Assembly (NCBI RefSeq): GCF_001202025.1
Contig: NZ_LGHS01000076.1
Coordinates: forward strand, 62,001 to 126,000
Length of the DNA stretch: 64,000 nucleotides
Direction: 5' to 3'
DNA from: Pseudorhodobacter aquimaris
GTDB lineage: Bacteria; Pseudomonadota; Alphaproteobacteria; Rhodobacterales; Rhodobacteraceae
Part shown: piece by piece, positions 35,060-43,506 of the stretch
Numbering within the stretch: the stretch's first letter is position 1
How the letters are laid out: every line of letters begins with the position of its first letter
Notes under the pieces: model-generated
Database searches by the model: none
The model's input: only the letters and a program-made list of their open reading frames with translations
Told to the model about the DNA's origin: nothing
Made by a program: the position numbers and the translations under genes

Positions 35060-37840
35060 TCAGTGCGCCTCGGCCCAATTCGCGCCTTGCCCCGCGTCCA
35101 CGGTGATCGGCACCGACAGATGGACAGCGGGCAGGGCCGCACCCTCCATGATCCGGCGCGCGGTTTTGATCAGCGGATCTACGGCATCCTTTGCCACCTC
35201 AAAGATCAATTCATCGTGGACCTGCAACAGCATCTTGGCATCCAGATCGCGGGTGGCATCGGGCATGCGCACCATGGCGCGGCGGATGATATCGGCGGCC
35301 GTCCCCTGGATCGGTGCGTTGATGGCGGCGCGTTTGGCAAAGCCTGCGGCGGGGCCTTTGGCGTTGATTTCAGGCGTGTGGATACGGCGACCGAACAGGG
35401 TTTGGACATAGCCGTTATCCTTGGCGAATTGGGTTGTCGCGTCCATATATTCGCGGATACCGGGGAAACGCTCGAAATAGCGGTCGATGAAGCCCTGCGC
35501 CTCGGCCCGCGGGATGCGCAGGTTGCGCGCCAGACCAAAGCCGGAAATGCCGTAGATCACGCCGAAATTGATCGCCTTGGCCTGACGGCGTACCATCGGG
35601 TCCATCCCCTCAACGGGCACGCCGAACATTTCCGAGGCGGTCATGGCGTGAATGTCGATCCCGTCCTTGAACGCTTGTTTCAACGCCGGAATATCCGCGA
35701 CATGGGCAAGGATGCGCAGCTCGATCTGGCTATAGTCGAGGCTGACAATCACGCGGCCTTCGGGGGCGACAAATGCCTCGCGGATGCGGCGGCCTTCCTC
35801 GCTGCGCACGGGGATGTTTTGCAGGTTCGGATCGGTTGACGAAAGCCGCCCCGTGACCGCGCCCACCAGCGAATAAGACGTATGCACGCGCCCTGTATCG
35901 GGGTTGATGTGGTCTTGCAGCGCATCGGTATAGGTGGATTTCAGCTTGGAAAGCTGTCGCCAATCAAGGACCTTGCCCGGCAATTCATGCTCGGTCGCCA
36001 AATCCTCAAGCACATCGGCGCCGGTGGCATAGGCGCCGGTTTTGCCCTTTTTGCCGCCCTGTAGGCCCATCTCGTCAAAGAGGATCTCACCCAGCTGTTT
36101 GGGCGAGCCGACATTGAAGGACCGCCCCGCAAGGGCCTGGATCTCGGCCTCCAGCGCGCCCATTTTCTGCGCGAAAGTGTTGGACATGCGCGACAGCGTG
36201 TCACGGTCCACCTGAATGCCTGTCATCTCCATTTTGGCCAGAACCGGCACAAGCGGGCGTTCCAGCGTCTCATAGACGGTGGTGACGGATTTGCGGTGAA
36301 GCTGTGGCTTGAAGAATTTCCACAGGCGCAGGGTGATATCGGCATCCTCGGCCGCGTATTTCACCGCCTCATCGACGGGCACCAGATCAAAGGTGATCTG
36401 GGATTTTCCGGTGCCAAGCAAGGATTTGATCGGGATCGGCGTGTGGCCGAGGTATTTATCGGCCAGCGTATCCATGCCGTGATTGTGCAGCCCCGCGTTC
36501 AGCGCCGAGCTTATCAGCATGGTGTCATCAATCGGCGCAACCTCAACCCCCTCAAGGGCAAGGATTTTTGCGTCGTATTTCATGTTCTGGCCGATTTTCA
36601 GGATGCTCGCATCACAAAGCATCGGGCGCAGCATTTCCAGCGCCTTGGCCATCGGCATTTGCCCCTCGGCAAGGTCCGACGAGCCGAACAGATCATCGCC
36701 GCCTTGCTTGTGCCCGAGTGGGATGTAGCAGGCCTGCCCGGCCTCAACACAAAGGGAGATCCCGACCAGTTCGGCGCGCATCTCGTCCAGGCTGGTGGTC
36801 TCGGTATCCAGCGCGACATAGCCGCGCGCATAGATGCGGTCGATCCATGTTTGCAAGGCATCCGCCGTGCTGACCTTTTCATATTTGGCATGGTCAAAGG
36901 GCAGATCGGGCGCATTCTCAACCACGGCTTGCGGGGTGGGGGCCTCTACCTTCAGGCTGTCGGCCACGCGTTTGGTCAGGGTGCGGAATTCCATCTCATT
37001 GAGGAACCCCAGCAGCGGCTCTGCCTCGGGCGGGGTGACGGCCATGCTGTCAAAGCCGACATCAAGCGGGGTGTCGCAATCAAGCTGAACCAGTCGCTTG
37101 GAGATGCGGATCTGTTCGGCATTGTTGATCAGGGTCTCGCGGCGCTTGGGTTGCTTGATTTCGTCCGCCCGCTCCAACAGGCTTTCCAGATCGCCGTATT
37201 CCTGAATGAGCAGGGCTGCGGTCTTGATGCCGATCCCCGGTGCGCCCGGCACATTGTCGACCGAATCACCGGCCAGCGATTGCACATCGACCACGCGATT
37301 TGGGGCCACGCCGAATTTTTCAAATACCTCATCCGGCCCGATCAGCTTGTTCTTCATCGGGTCGAGCATGCCAACCCCGTCCCCGACCAGCTGCATCAAA
37401 TCCTTATCCGAGGAAATAATCGTCACCCGTCCGCCTGCATCGCGCGCACGGCATGACAGGGTGGCGATGATGTCATCGGCCTCATAGCCCTCGGTTTCAA
37501 TGCAGGCGATGTTGAAGGCGCGGGTGGCCTCACGCGTCAGCGGGAATTGTGGGCGCAGATCCTCGGGCAACTCGGGGCGGTTGGCCTTATATTCGGGATA
37601 GATGTCATTGCGGAAGGTCTTGGACGAATGGTCAAAGATCACCGCCACATGGGTCGGCGCATCGTCACCTTTATTGCCATTGAGATAGCGGAACAGGATG
37701 TTGCAAAACCCCGCAACCGCGCCCACGGGCAAGCCGTCCGATTTCCGCGTCAGCGGCGGCAGCGCGTGATAGGCGCGGAAAATATAGGCAGATCCGTCGA
37801 TCAGATGCAGGTGGTGGCCCTTGCCGAAAGTATCGCTCAT
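35060..37840 (-). CDS. polA: DNA polymerase I
   Basis: 926-residue repair and lagging-strand polymerase. The N-terminal 5' nuclease begins HLIDGSAYIFRAYHALPPL and includes the DKDLMQLV segment. The 3'-5' exonuclease is intact, with D345 and E347 in LDTETTSLD. The polymerase domain has motif A (SLDYSQIELR, D702), motif B (RRQAKAINFGVIYG) and motif C (VHDE, D876). Full length, with all three activities predicted. It converges with the Wza-like gene, only four bases apart. The ATG at 37840 gives a canonical start. Confidence 0.97.
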   Translation of the reverse strand: MSDTFGKGHHLHLIDGSAYIFRAYHALPPLTRKSDGLPVGAVAGFCNILFRYLNGNKGDDAPTHVAVIFDHSSKTFRNDIYPEYKANRPELPEDLRPQFPLTREATRAFNIACIETEGYEADDIIATLSCRARDAGGRVTIISSDKDLMQLVGDGVGMLDPMKNKLIGPDEVFEKFGVAPNRVVDVQSLAGDSVDNVPGAPGIGIKTAALLIQEYGDLESLLERADEIKQPKRRETLINNAEQIRISKRLVQLDCDTPLDVGFDSMAVTPPEAEPLLGFLNEMEFRTLTKRVADSLKVEAPTPQAVVENAPDLPFDHAKYEKVSTADALQTWIDRIYARGYVALDTETTSLDEMRAELVGISLCVEAGQACYIPLGHKQGGDDLFGSSDLAEGQMPMAKALEMLRPMLCDASILKIGQNMKYDAKILALEGVEVAPIDDTMLISSALNAGLHNHGMDTLADKYLGHTPIPIKSLLGTGKSQITFDLVPVDEAVKYAAEDADITLRLWKFFKPQLHRKSVTTVYETLERPLVPVLAKMEMTGIQVDRDTLSRMSNTFAQKMGALEAEIQALAGRSFNVGSPKQLGEILFDEMGLQGGKKGKTGAYATGADVLEDLATEHELPGKVLDWRQLSKLKSTYTDALQDHINPDTGRVHTSYSLVGAVTGRLSSTDPNLQNIPVRSEEGRRIREAFVAPEGRVIVSLDYSQIELRILAHVADIPALKQAFKDGIDIHAMTASEMFGVPVEGMDPMVRRQAKAINFGVIYGISGFGLARNLRIPRAEAQGFIDRYFERFPGIREYMDATTQFAKDNGYVQTLFGRRIHTPEINAKGPAAGFAKRAAINAPIQGTAADIIRRAMVRMPDATRDLDAKMLLQVHDELIFEVAKDAVDPLIKTARRIMEGAALPAVHLSVPITVDAGQGANWAEAH

Positions 37841-37901
37841 CCCGTGCGCTCCGCTGTTTTGGCCTTCATCGCATGGACGGGGGCGCGGGTCCAGTGGCGC
37901 G

Positions 37902-38084
37902 TTATTTTACCGTGTCGGCAAAACTTTCATGGACATAGCGACGGTCGCAATAGCCGCATTCGACATAGCCCGTATCATGGGGGATGGTCAGCCAGACACG
38001 TGGATGGCCCAAGGCAGGCCCGTCACCGTCACAAGCGATTTTCCATTGGGATACGATTTTGGTTTCCGGCACAGGTGCGGTCAT
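37902..38084 (-). CDS. Small zinc-finger protein, zf-CHCC (NDUFS6-like)
   Basis: 60-residue protein with a C-x8-H-x15-C-x2-C zinc site (C18, H27, C43, C46) and the family's LGHPRVWL segment. This is the zf-CHCC domain also found in the mitochondrial complex I subunit NDUFS6, where it binds zinc. The bacterial stand-alone proteins in alphaproteobacteria are presumed complex I assembly or accessory factors; no nuo gene is nearby. It lies 61 bases upstream of polA on the same strand and could share its message. Confidence 0.85.
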   Translation of the reverse strand: MTAPVPETKIVSQWKIACDGDGPALGHPRVWLTIPHDTGYVECGYCDRRYVHESFADTVK

Positions 38085-38186
38085 GGCGGGTCTTTCTAGC
38101 TAAAGCAGCGCGTTTGTGTTTGTGGCGGCATGATAGCGATCCAGCGCGGCGCGGCAAGACCCGTGCGCAAATTAGCGCGGTCCCTG

Positions 38187-38765
38187 TTACCCTAATTCCG
38201 CGGATAGGATCAGCGGGAAAAACACACCGCCCGACCACAGGCCGAACCAGCTTTGGCCCTCATGGTCGCGGTGGGCGCCCAATTCGACCAGACGGTAAAA
38301 GGATTTGCGGTCAATCAGTGCCTCCAGCCCCGCGCGCACCATGACATAGGGCGAGGGTTCACCTGTTTGCGGATCGCGGGCCATGCGGATGGGGTGGTCG
38401 GGGCCTGCGGTCACAAAATCGCCCACCTGGGTTTCAAAGCGCAGCGATTGCGCCTCTCCGTCGCCTGATGCCGTGAAATCCACCGCAACAAAGGGCGCGT
38501 CATCCACGGTGATTCCCACCTTTTCGACCGGCGTGACGAGGTAATACTTCCCGTCCTCCAGCTTCAGGATATTGGAAAAGAGTTTTACCAGCGCCGGGCG
38601 CCCGATCGGTGTGCCGAGATAAAACCATGTCCCGTCGCGCGCGATGCGGATATCGAGATCGCCACAGAAATCGGGATTCCACAGGTGGACCGGCGCGGGG
38701 CCCGCTCCTTTTCCGGCGGCCTGTACGGATGCCATGATGCCTTCTGCTGTCGGTTTCACGCTCAA
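38187..38765 (-). CDS. DUF1285 domain-containing protein
   Basis: 192-residue conserved protein. The DUF1285 core runs from about LWNPDFCGDLDIRIARDGTWFYLGTPIGR to the C-terminus, with the repeating KYYLVTPVEKVGI and beta-rich segments typical of the family. Function unknown. The start is probably TTG at 38765 (AGGA lies about nine bases upstream); a GTG two codons later and an ATG ten codons later are alternatives. It is divergent from moxR, a common neighbour, hinting at a shared role. Confidence 0.82.
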   Translation of the reverse strand: MSVKPTAEGIMASVQAAGKGAGPAPVHLWNPDFCGDLDIRIARDGTWFYLGTPIGRPALVKLFSNILKLEDGKYYLVTPVEKVGITVDDAPFVAVDFTASGDGEAQSLRFETQVGDFVTAGPDHPIRMARDPQTGEPSPYVMVRAGLEALIDRKSFYRLVELGAHRDHEGQSWFGLWSGGVFFPLILSAELG

Positions 38766-38850
38766 TTGACCAAATCCTGCTTTTGCCGTTTGTACCCGGC
38801 GCCATAAATCGCTCTAATAGGCCCAGTATAACCCGTGTCTGAGGAATGTC

Positions 38851-39872
38851 ATGCCCCACGCCGCCCCAACGCCCCAAAATGCCGATGAACTGGTCGCCAA
38901 GATTGAAGTGCTTGGCCAAAAACTGGGGGCGCGAAGGCGTCGATCAACCGGCGTTTTATCGGTCAGGGGCAGGTGGTTGATCTGGTGCTGGCCTCATTGC
39001 TGTGCGGGGGGCATGCGCTGTTGGTGGGGCTGCCGGGCTTGGGCAAGACGCGGTTGGTTGATACGCTTGCCACCGTGATGGGGCTGGAGGGCAGCCGTAT
39101 CCAGTTCACCCCCGATCTGATGCCCGCCGATATTCTGGGCTCCGAGGTCTTGGACGGGGCGGATGGCGCGCGTTCGTTCCGCTTTATCGAGGGGCCGATT
39201 TTTTGCCAGTTGTTGCTGGCCGATGAGATCAACCGCGCCTCGCCGCGCACACAATCGGCGCTGTTGCAGGCGATGCAGGAACATGAGGTGACGATTGCGG
39301 GGCAGCATCGCCCCCTCGGCGCCCCCTTCCATGTGTTGGCGACCCAGAACCCGATTGAACAAGAGGGCACCTATCCCTTGCCCGAGGCGCAGCTGGACCG
39401 CTTTTTGGTGCAGGTCGATGTGGCCTATCCGGACCGTGCGACCGAACGTGATATCCTGCTGGCCACCACTGGGGCCGAGGATGCGCAGGTTCACGGCGTC
39501 TTTACCGCGCAGGAATTGCTGGATGCGCAGGCCGTTTTGCGCCGGATGCCGGTGGGTGAGCAGGTGGTGGAGGCGATCCTCGATCTGGTCCGTGCCTGCC
39601 GTCCCGAAGAGGAAGAGGGCGCGGCCCTGCGCGGGTTGCTGTCATGGGGTCCCGGTCCGCGTGCGGCACAGGCCTTGATGATGACAGTTCGCGCGCGGGC
39701 GCTCTTGGACGGGCGTTTGGCGCCCTCGGTGGCCGATGTGGCCGCCCTTGCGCGCCCTGTGTTGATCCACCGTATGGCGCTTTCCTTTGCGGCACGGGCG
39801 CGGGGCGAAAGCCTTGCAGGGTTGATCGATGCCACCGTGACCCGCACCTTGGGGCTAGAGGCCGCAGCGTGA
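38851..39872 (+). pseudogene. moxR: MoxR family AAA+ ATPase, interrupted by a -1 frameshift near 38930
   Basis: MoxR-type AAA+ ATPases act as chaperones, often with VWA-domain partners. Here the first 27 residues (MPHAAPTPQNADELVAKIEV...) are in one frame and everything from ASINRRFIGQ onward in another. Adding one base at about 38930/38931, next to a run of five G, restores a continuous 340-residue protein of normal length. The rest is intact: Walker A GLPGLGKT, the Walker B region LLADEINRASPRTQSALLQAMQE, and sensor 1 LATQNPIEQEGTYPLPEAQLDRF. Re-initiation at an in-frame start near 38973 would keep the ATPase core. Either a sequence error or a recent mutation; the stop overlaps the DUF58 gene by 4 bases. 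Confidence 0.85.
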
Positions 39873-40741
39873 CCCAAGGCCTTGATCTGCGTGCAAGGTC
39901 CGAGGCGCTTGGCGGCGCTTTGCCCGCGCTCTTGGCGCAGGCCGAACATCTGGCCGCGACCGTGGTTCTGGGCGAACACGGGCGGCGTCGGGCCGGTATG
40001 GGCGATGAGTTCTGGCAGTACCGCCCCGCGATGGCGGGGGATCCGGCGGGGCAGGTGGACTGGCGGCGTTCGGCCAAATCCGAAGCGCGCTTTGTGCGGG
40101 AACGCGAATGGCAGGCCGCGCAGACAGTCTCTTTATGGGTGGATGCCTCACGGTCCATGCAGTTTTCCGGCGATGCGTCGCGCCCGCCCAAGGTGGATCG
40201 CGCACAGCTTTTGGCGCTGGCGCTGGCGGTGCTCTTGCTGCGCGGCGGAGAGCGTGTGGGCCTGACCGGCGACGCTGCGCGCCCGCGCGGGGGGCGGGGC
40301 CAGATCATGCATCTGCTTGCAGGGATGACGGGTGAGGGTGGTGCCGATTACGGCGCGCCCGATGTCAGCAACCTGAGCGGCCACAGCCGGGCCGTGTTCT
40401 TTTCCGATTTCCTTGGCGATCCCGAAGAGGTGGAAACCGCCCTTGCCATCGCCTCGGATCGCGGGGTGCGCGGTGCCTTGGTGCAAGTGCTTGATCCGGT
40501 TGAGGAAAGCTTCCCATTCGACGGGCGCACGATTTTTGAATCCATGGGCGGCAGCCTGCGCCATGAGACCCTGCGCGCCGGTGATCTGCGGGCCCGTTAC
40601 CTTGACCGTCTGGCCGAACGCAAGGGCCGGTTAGAGGGCATGGCCCGCGCCTCTGGCTGGCATTACCTGTGTCATCACAGCGGCCAGCCGGCGCAATCGG
40701 CGCTGCTGTGGCTTTATGCGGCATTGGAACGGGGGCGCTGA
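39869..40741 (+). CDS. DUF58 domain-containing protein (MoxR partner)
   Basis: 290-residue soluble protein. The DUF58 signature is DWRRSAKSE (D64-W65-R66). It is followed by a VWA-like stretch with a perfect MIDAS DxSxS, D92-A-S94-R-S96, preceded by the hydrophobic strand VSLW. DUF58 proteins accompany MoxR ATPases in very many bacteria; biochemical roles are poorly known. The GTG at 39869 overlaps the moxR stop (GTGA) and its own stop overlaps the next gene (TGATG), so translation is tightly coupled. Confidence 0.88.
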   Translation: MTQGLDLRARSEALGGALPALLAQAEHLAATVVLGEHGRRRAGMGDEFWQYRPAMAGDPAGQVDWRRSAKSEARFVREREWQAAQTVSLWVDASRSMQFSGDASRPPKVDRAQLLALALAVLLLRGGERVGLTGDAARPRGGRGQIMHLLAGMTGEGGADYGAPDVSNLSGHSRAVFFSDFLGDPEEVETALAIASDRGVRGALVQVLDPVEESFPFDGRTIFESMGGSLRHETLRAGDLRARYLDRLAERKGRLEGMARASGWHYLCHHSGQPAQSALLWLYAALERGR

Positions 40742-43506
40742 TGTTTATGGTCGGGCCTTTGGGCTTTACGGCCCCGCTTTTGCTCATGGGGCTGGCCCTG
40801 TTGCCGGTGCTTTGGCTGTTGCTGCGCGCGGTGCCGCCCGCCCCTTTGCGCCGCCGCTTTCCGGGTGTGGTGTTGTTGCTGGGCCTGACGGATGACAAGC
40901 CCGAGGCCGATAAAACCCCGTGGTGGCTTTTGCTGTTGCGCATGGCGGCGGTTGCGGCGGCGATCATCGGCTTTGCCGGTCCGGTGCTGAACCCTGAACA
41001 ACGTGAAGAAGGCGCGACCGGCCCGCTTTTGGTGCTGATGGACGGCTCTTGGGCCGATGCGCGCGACTGGCCGCGCAGGCTTGACCGGGCGGCGGCACTG
41101 GTCGCGGATGCGGGCCGTGCGGGCCGCCCTGTGGCGTTGGTTCGGCTGACGGATGCGCCCGGCGAGACCGTTTTTCAGGCGGCCAATGCCGTGGCCCAAA
41201 CCATGGGTGGCACCCTGCCGCAACCTTGGGCGCCGAGGCTCTCGGCATGGGCCAATGCCTTGCCCGATGGCGATTTCTCTAGCTTCTGGCTCTCGGACGG
41301 GTTGGATCATCCGGGGCGTGGCGCGCTGCTGTCCGCATTGCAGGCGCGGGGACCGGTTACAGTATTCGAGAGCGCGCGCCCCGTGGTCGCCCTGCGTCCC
41401 GCCAACTTTAAGGATGGGGTGATTGCCCTTGCCGCCACCCGCCTGCCAAACCCCGATCCGGCCAAGATTGAGGTTTCCGCCCGCGGGCTTGACCCCTCGG
41501 GCATAGAGCGAGAGCTTGCCCGTGTGACCATGCGTTTCGCGGCAGGTGAGACCGAGGCCGAAACCGCACTGTCGCTGCCGCCCGAATTGCGCAACCGTGT
41601 CTCAAGGTTTGAACTGGTGGGCGTCCGCTCCGCCGGTGCCGTCAGCCTGACGGACGACAGCCTGAAACGCCGCAAGGTCGCGCTGATTTCTGCGGCGGGC
41701 GGGGCCGAAAGCCTGCAACTCTTGTCGCCCACCCATTACCTGCGTCAGGCGTTGGAACCTGTGGCCGAGCTGATCGACGGCAGCCTGACCGATGTGGTGC
41801 TGGCCAATCCCGATGTGATCGTTCTGGCCGATGTCGCCACGCTCTCCCCGGATGAGGAAACCGTGATCTGGGACTGGCTGGATGCGGGGGGCTTGCTCTT
41901 GCGTTTTGCCGGTCCGCGGCTTGCGGCCTCTGACATCAGCCGCGATACCGAGGATGACCTGATGCCCGTCCGCCTGCGCATCGGCGGGCGCAATGTCGGC
42001 GGCGCGATGAGCTGGGGAGAGCCGAAGGCGCTGGCACCCTTTGCCGATGGCTCGCCCTTTTACGGGTTGCCGATTGCGGATGATGTGACCGTCTCGGCAC
42101 AGGTGCTGGCCCAGCCGGACCCGGATCTGGCCGCGCGCACGATTGCGGCGCTGGCCGATGGCACACCCTTGGTGACGCGCAAAACGGTCGGGCAGGGGCA
42201 GGTGGTGCTGTTCCATGTCACCGCCAATGCCGAATGGTCGAACCTGCCGCTTTCGGGGCTTTTCATGCAGATGTTGGAACGTCTGGCCGTGTCGAGCCGT
42301 CCGGTGGCGCCGGATGCGGCGGATCTGGCGAGGCAGGTCTGGGTGCCGCAGGTGGCGCTTGACGGCTTTGGCCGCTTGGGCGATGCCGGTGAGATGGCGG
42401 GCGTTGAGGGCGAGGCGCTTGCGCAGGCACTGGCCACCGGCCCTTCGGCGGCATTTCCGCCCGGTCTTTATGCGGGGGATGAGCGCCGCGTGGCCCTGAA
42501 TGTGATCGGTGCCGAGACCGCGCTGGCCCCGGCAAGCTGGCCCGATACGGTGATGTGTGAAGGGTTGGAGATGCAGGATGAGCGGTCCTTTAAAGGTGCG
42601 GCGCTGATGGTTGCCTTGGGGTTGTTACTGGTGGATGTGCTGGCGACATTGGCGCTTTCGGGGCGGCTTTTGGGGGGGATGCGCAATACGGCCGTGCTGG
42701 TTGCGGGGCTGTGTCTGTTGGCCTTGCCCGATACCGCCCACGCGCAAACCCCCGAGGATCTGCGTGCGATCGAGGCGACAACCGCCGTGCGGCTTGGCTA
42801 TGTCCTGACCGGGGATGCCCGTGTCGACGAGGTGTCGCAGGCGGGGCTGCGCGGCCTTGGCCAGCGTTTGTATGAACGCACGACGATTGAACCCGACGCC
42901 CCGCTCTCGGTCGATCTTGAGGCCGATGATCTGGTGTTTTTCCCCTTCCTTTACTGGCCGGTGACCGTGGATCAGCCTGCGCCATCAGCTGCGGCCTATG
43001 CCAAGCTGAACCGCTATTTGCGCACGGGCGGGATGATCCTGTTCGACACCCGCGACGGCGATATGTCGGGCGGGCAAACCGCCGAGGCGCGGCGCTTGCA
43101 ATTGCTGGCCGCCCCCTTGGACATTCCGCCGCTAGAGGTCTTGCCGGGTGATCATGTGCTGACCCGCAGCTTCTATCTGTTGCAGGATTTCCCCGGTCGC
43201 CACACCAGCCGTGAGGTCTGGGTTGAGGCAAGCCCCCCCGATGCCGAGCTGGCCGAGGGCATGCCGTTCCGCAACCTTAATGACGGGGTGACGCCGGTGG
43301 TGATCGGCGGCAATGACTGGGCCGCCGCTTGGGCGTTGGACGCGCGCGGTGCACCGATGTTTCCGGTCGGGCGCGGCTATACCGGGGAGCGTCAGCGCGA
43401 AATCGCGGTCCGTTTCGGGATCAACCTGATCATGCATGTGCTGACCGGAAACTATAAATCCGATCAGGTCCATGTGCCTGCATTGCTTGAAAGACTGGGC
43501 GAATGA
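40741..43506 (+). CDS. BatA-like N-terminal / DUF4159 membrane protein
   Basis: 921-residue protein. Two N-terminal membrane helices (about residues 7-27 and 60-78) match the aerotolerance/BatA N-terminal domain. A VWA-like region follows, with a degenerate MIDAS at D101 (DGSWA instead of DxSxS). Two more membrane segments lie near 620-665, the second reading like a signal peptide (ending HAQ). The C-terminal 230 residues are the DUF4159 domain (VRLGYVLTGDARVDEVS, LFFPFLYWP-like LVFFPFLYWPVT, GGMILFDTRDGD). It overlaps the DUF58 stop by one base and the next gene by 4 bases. Function unknown; probably an envelope complex with MoxR and DUF58. Confidence 0.85.
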   Translation: MFMVGPLGFTAPLLLMGLALLPVLWLLLRAVPPAPLRRRFPGVVLLLGLTDDKPEADKTPWWLLLLRMAAVAAAIIGFAGPVLNPEQREEGATGPLLVLMDGSWADARDWPRRLDRAAALVADAGRAGRPVALVRLTDAPGETVFQAANAVAQTMGGTLPQPWAPRLSAWANALPDGDFSSFWLSDGLDHPGRGALLSALQARGPVTVFESARPVVALRPANFKDGVIALAATRLPNPDPAKIEVSARGLDPSGIERELARVTMRFAAGETEAETALSLPPELRNRVSRFELVGVRSAGAVSLTDDSLKRRKVALISAAGGAESLQLLSPTHYLRQALEPVAELIDGSLTDVVLANPDVIVLADVATLSPDEETVIWDWLDAGGLLLRFAGPRLAASDISRDTEDDLMPVRLRIGGRNVGGAMSWGEPKALAPFADGSPFYGLPIADDVTVSAQVLAQPDPDLAARTIAALADGTPLVTRKTVGQGQVVLFHVTANAEWSNLPLSGLFMQMLERLAVSSRPVAPDAADLARQVWVPQVALDGFGRLGDAGEMAGVEGEALAQALATGPSAAFPPGLYAGDERRVALNVIGAETALAPASWPDTVMCEGLEMQDERSFKGAALMVALGLLLVDVLATLALSGRLLGGMRNTAVLVAGLCLLALPDTAHAQTPEDLRAIEATTAVRLGYVLTGDARVDEVSQAGLRGLGQRLYERTTIEPDAPLSVDLEADDLVFFPFLYWPVTVDQPAPSAAAYAKLNRYLRTGGMILFDTRDGDMSGGQTAEARRLQLLAAPLDIPPLEVLPGDHVLTRSFYLLQDFPGRHTSREVWVEASPPDAELAEGMPFRNLNDGVTPVVIGGNDWAAAWALDARGAPMFPVGRGYTGERQREIAVRFGINLIMHVLTGNYKSDQVHVPALLERLGE

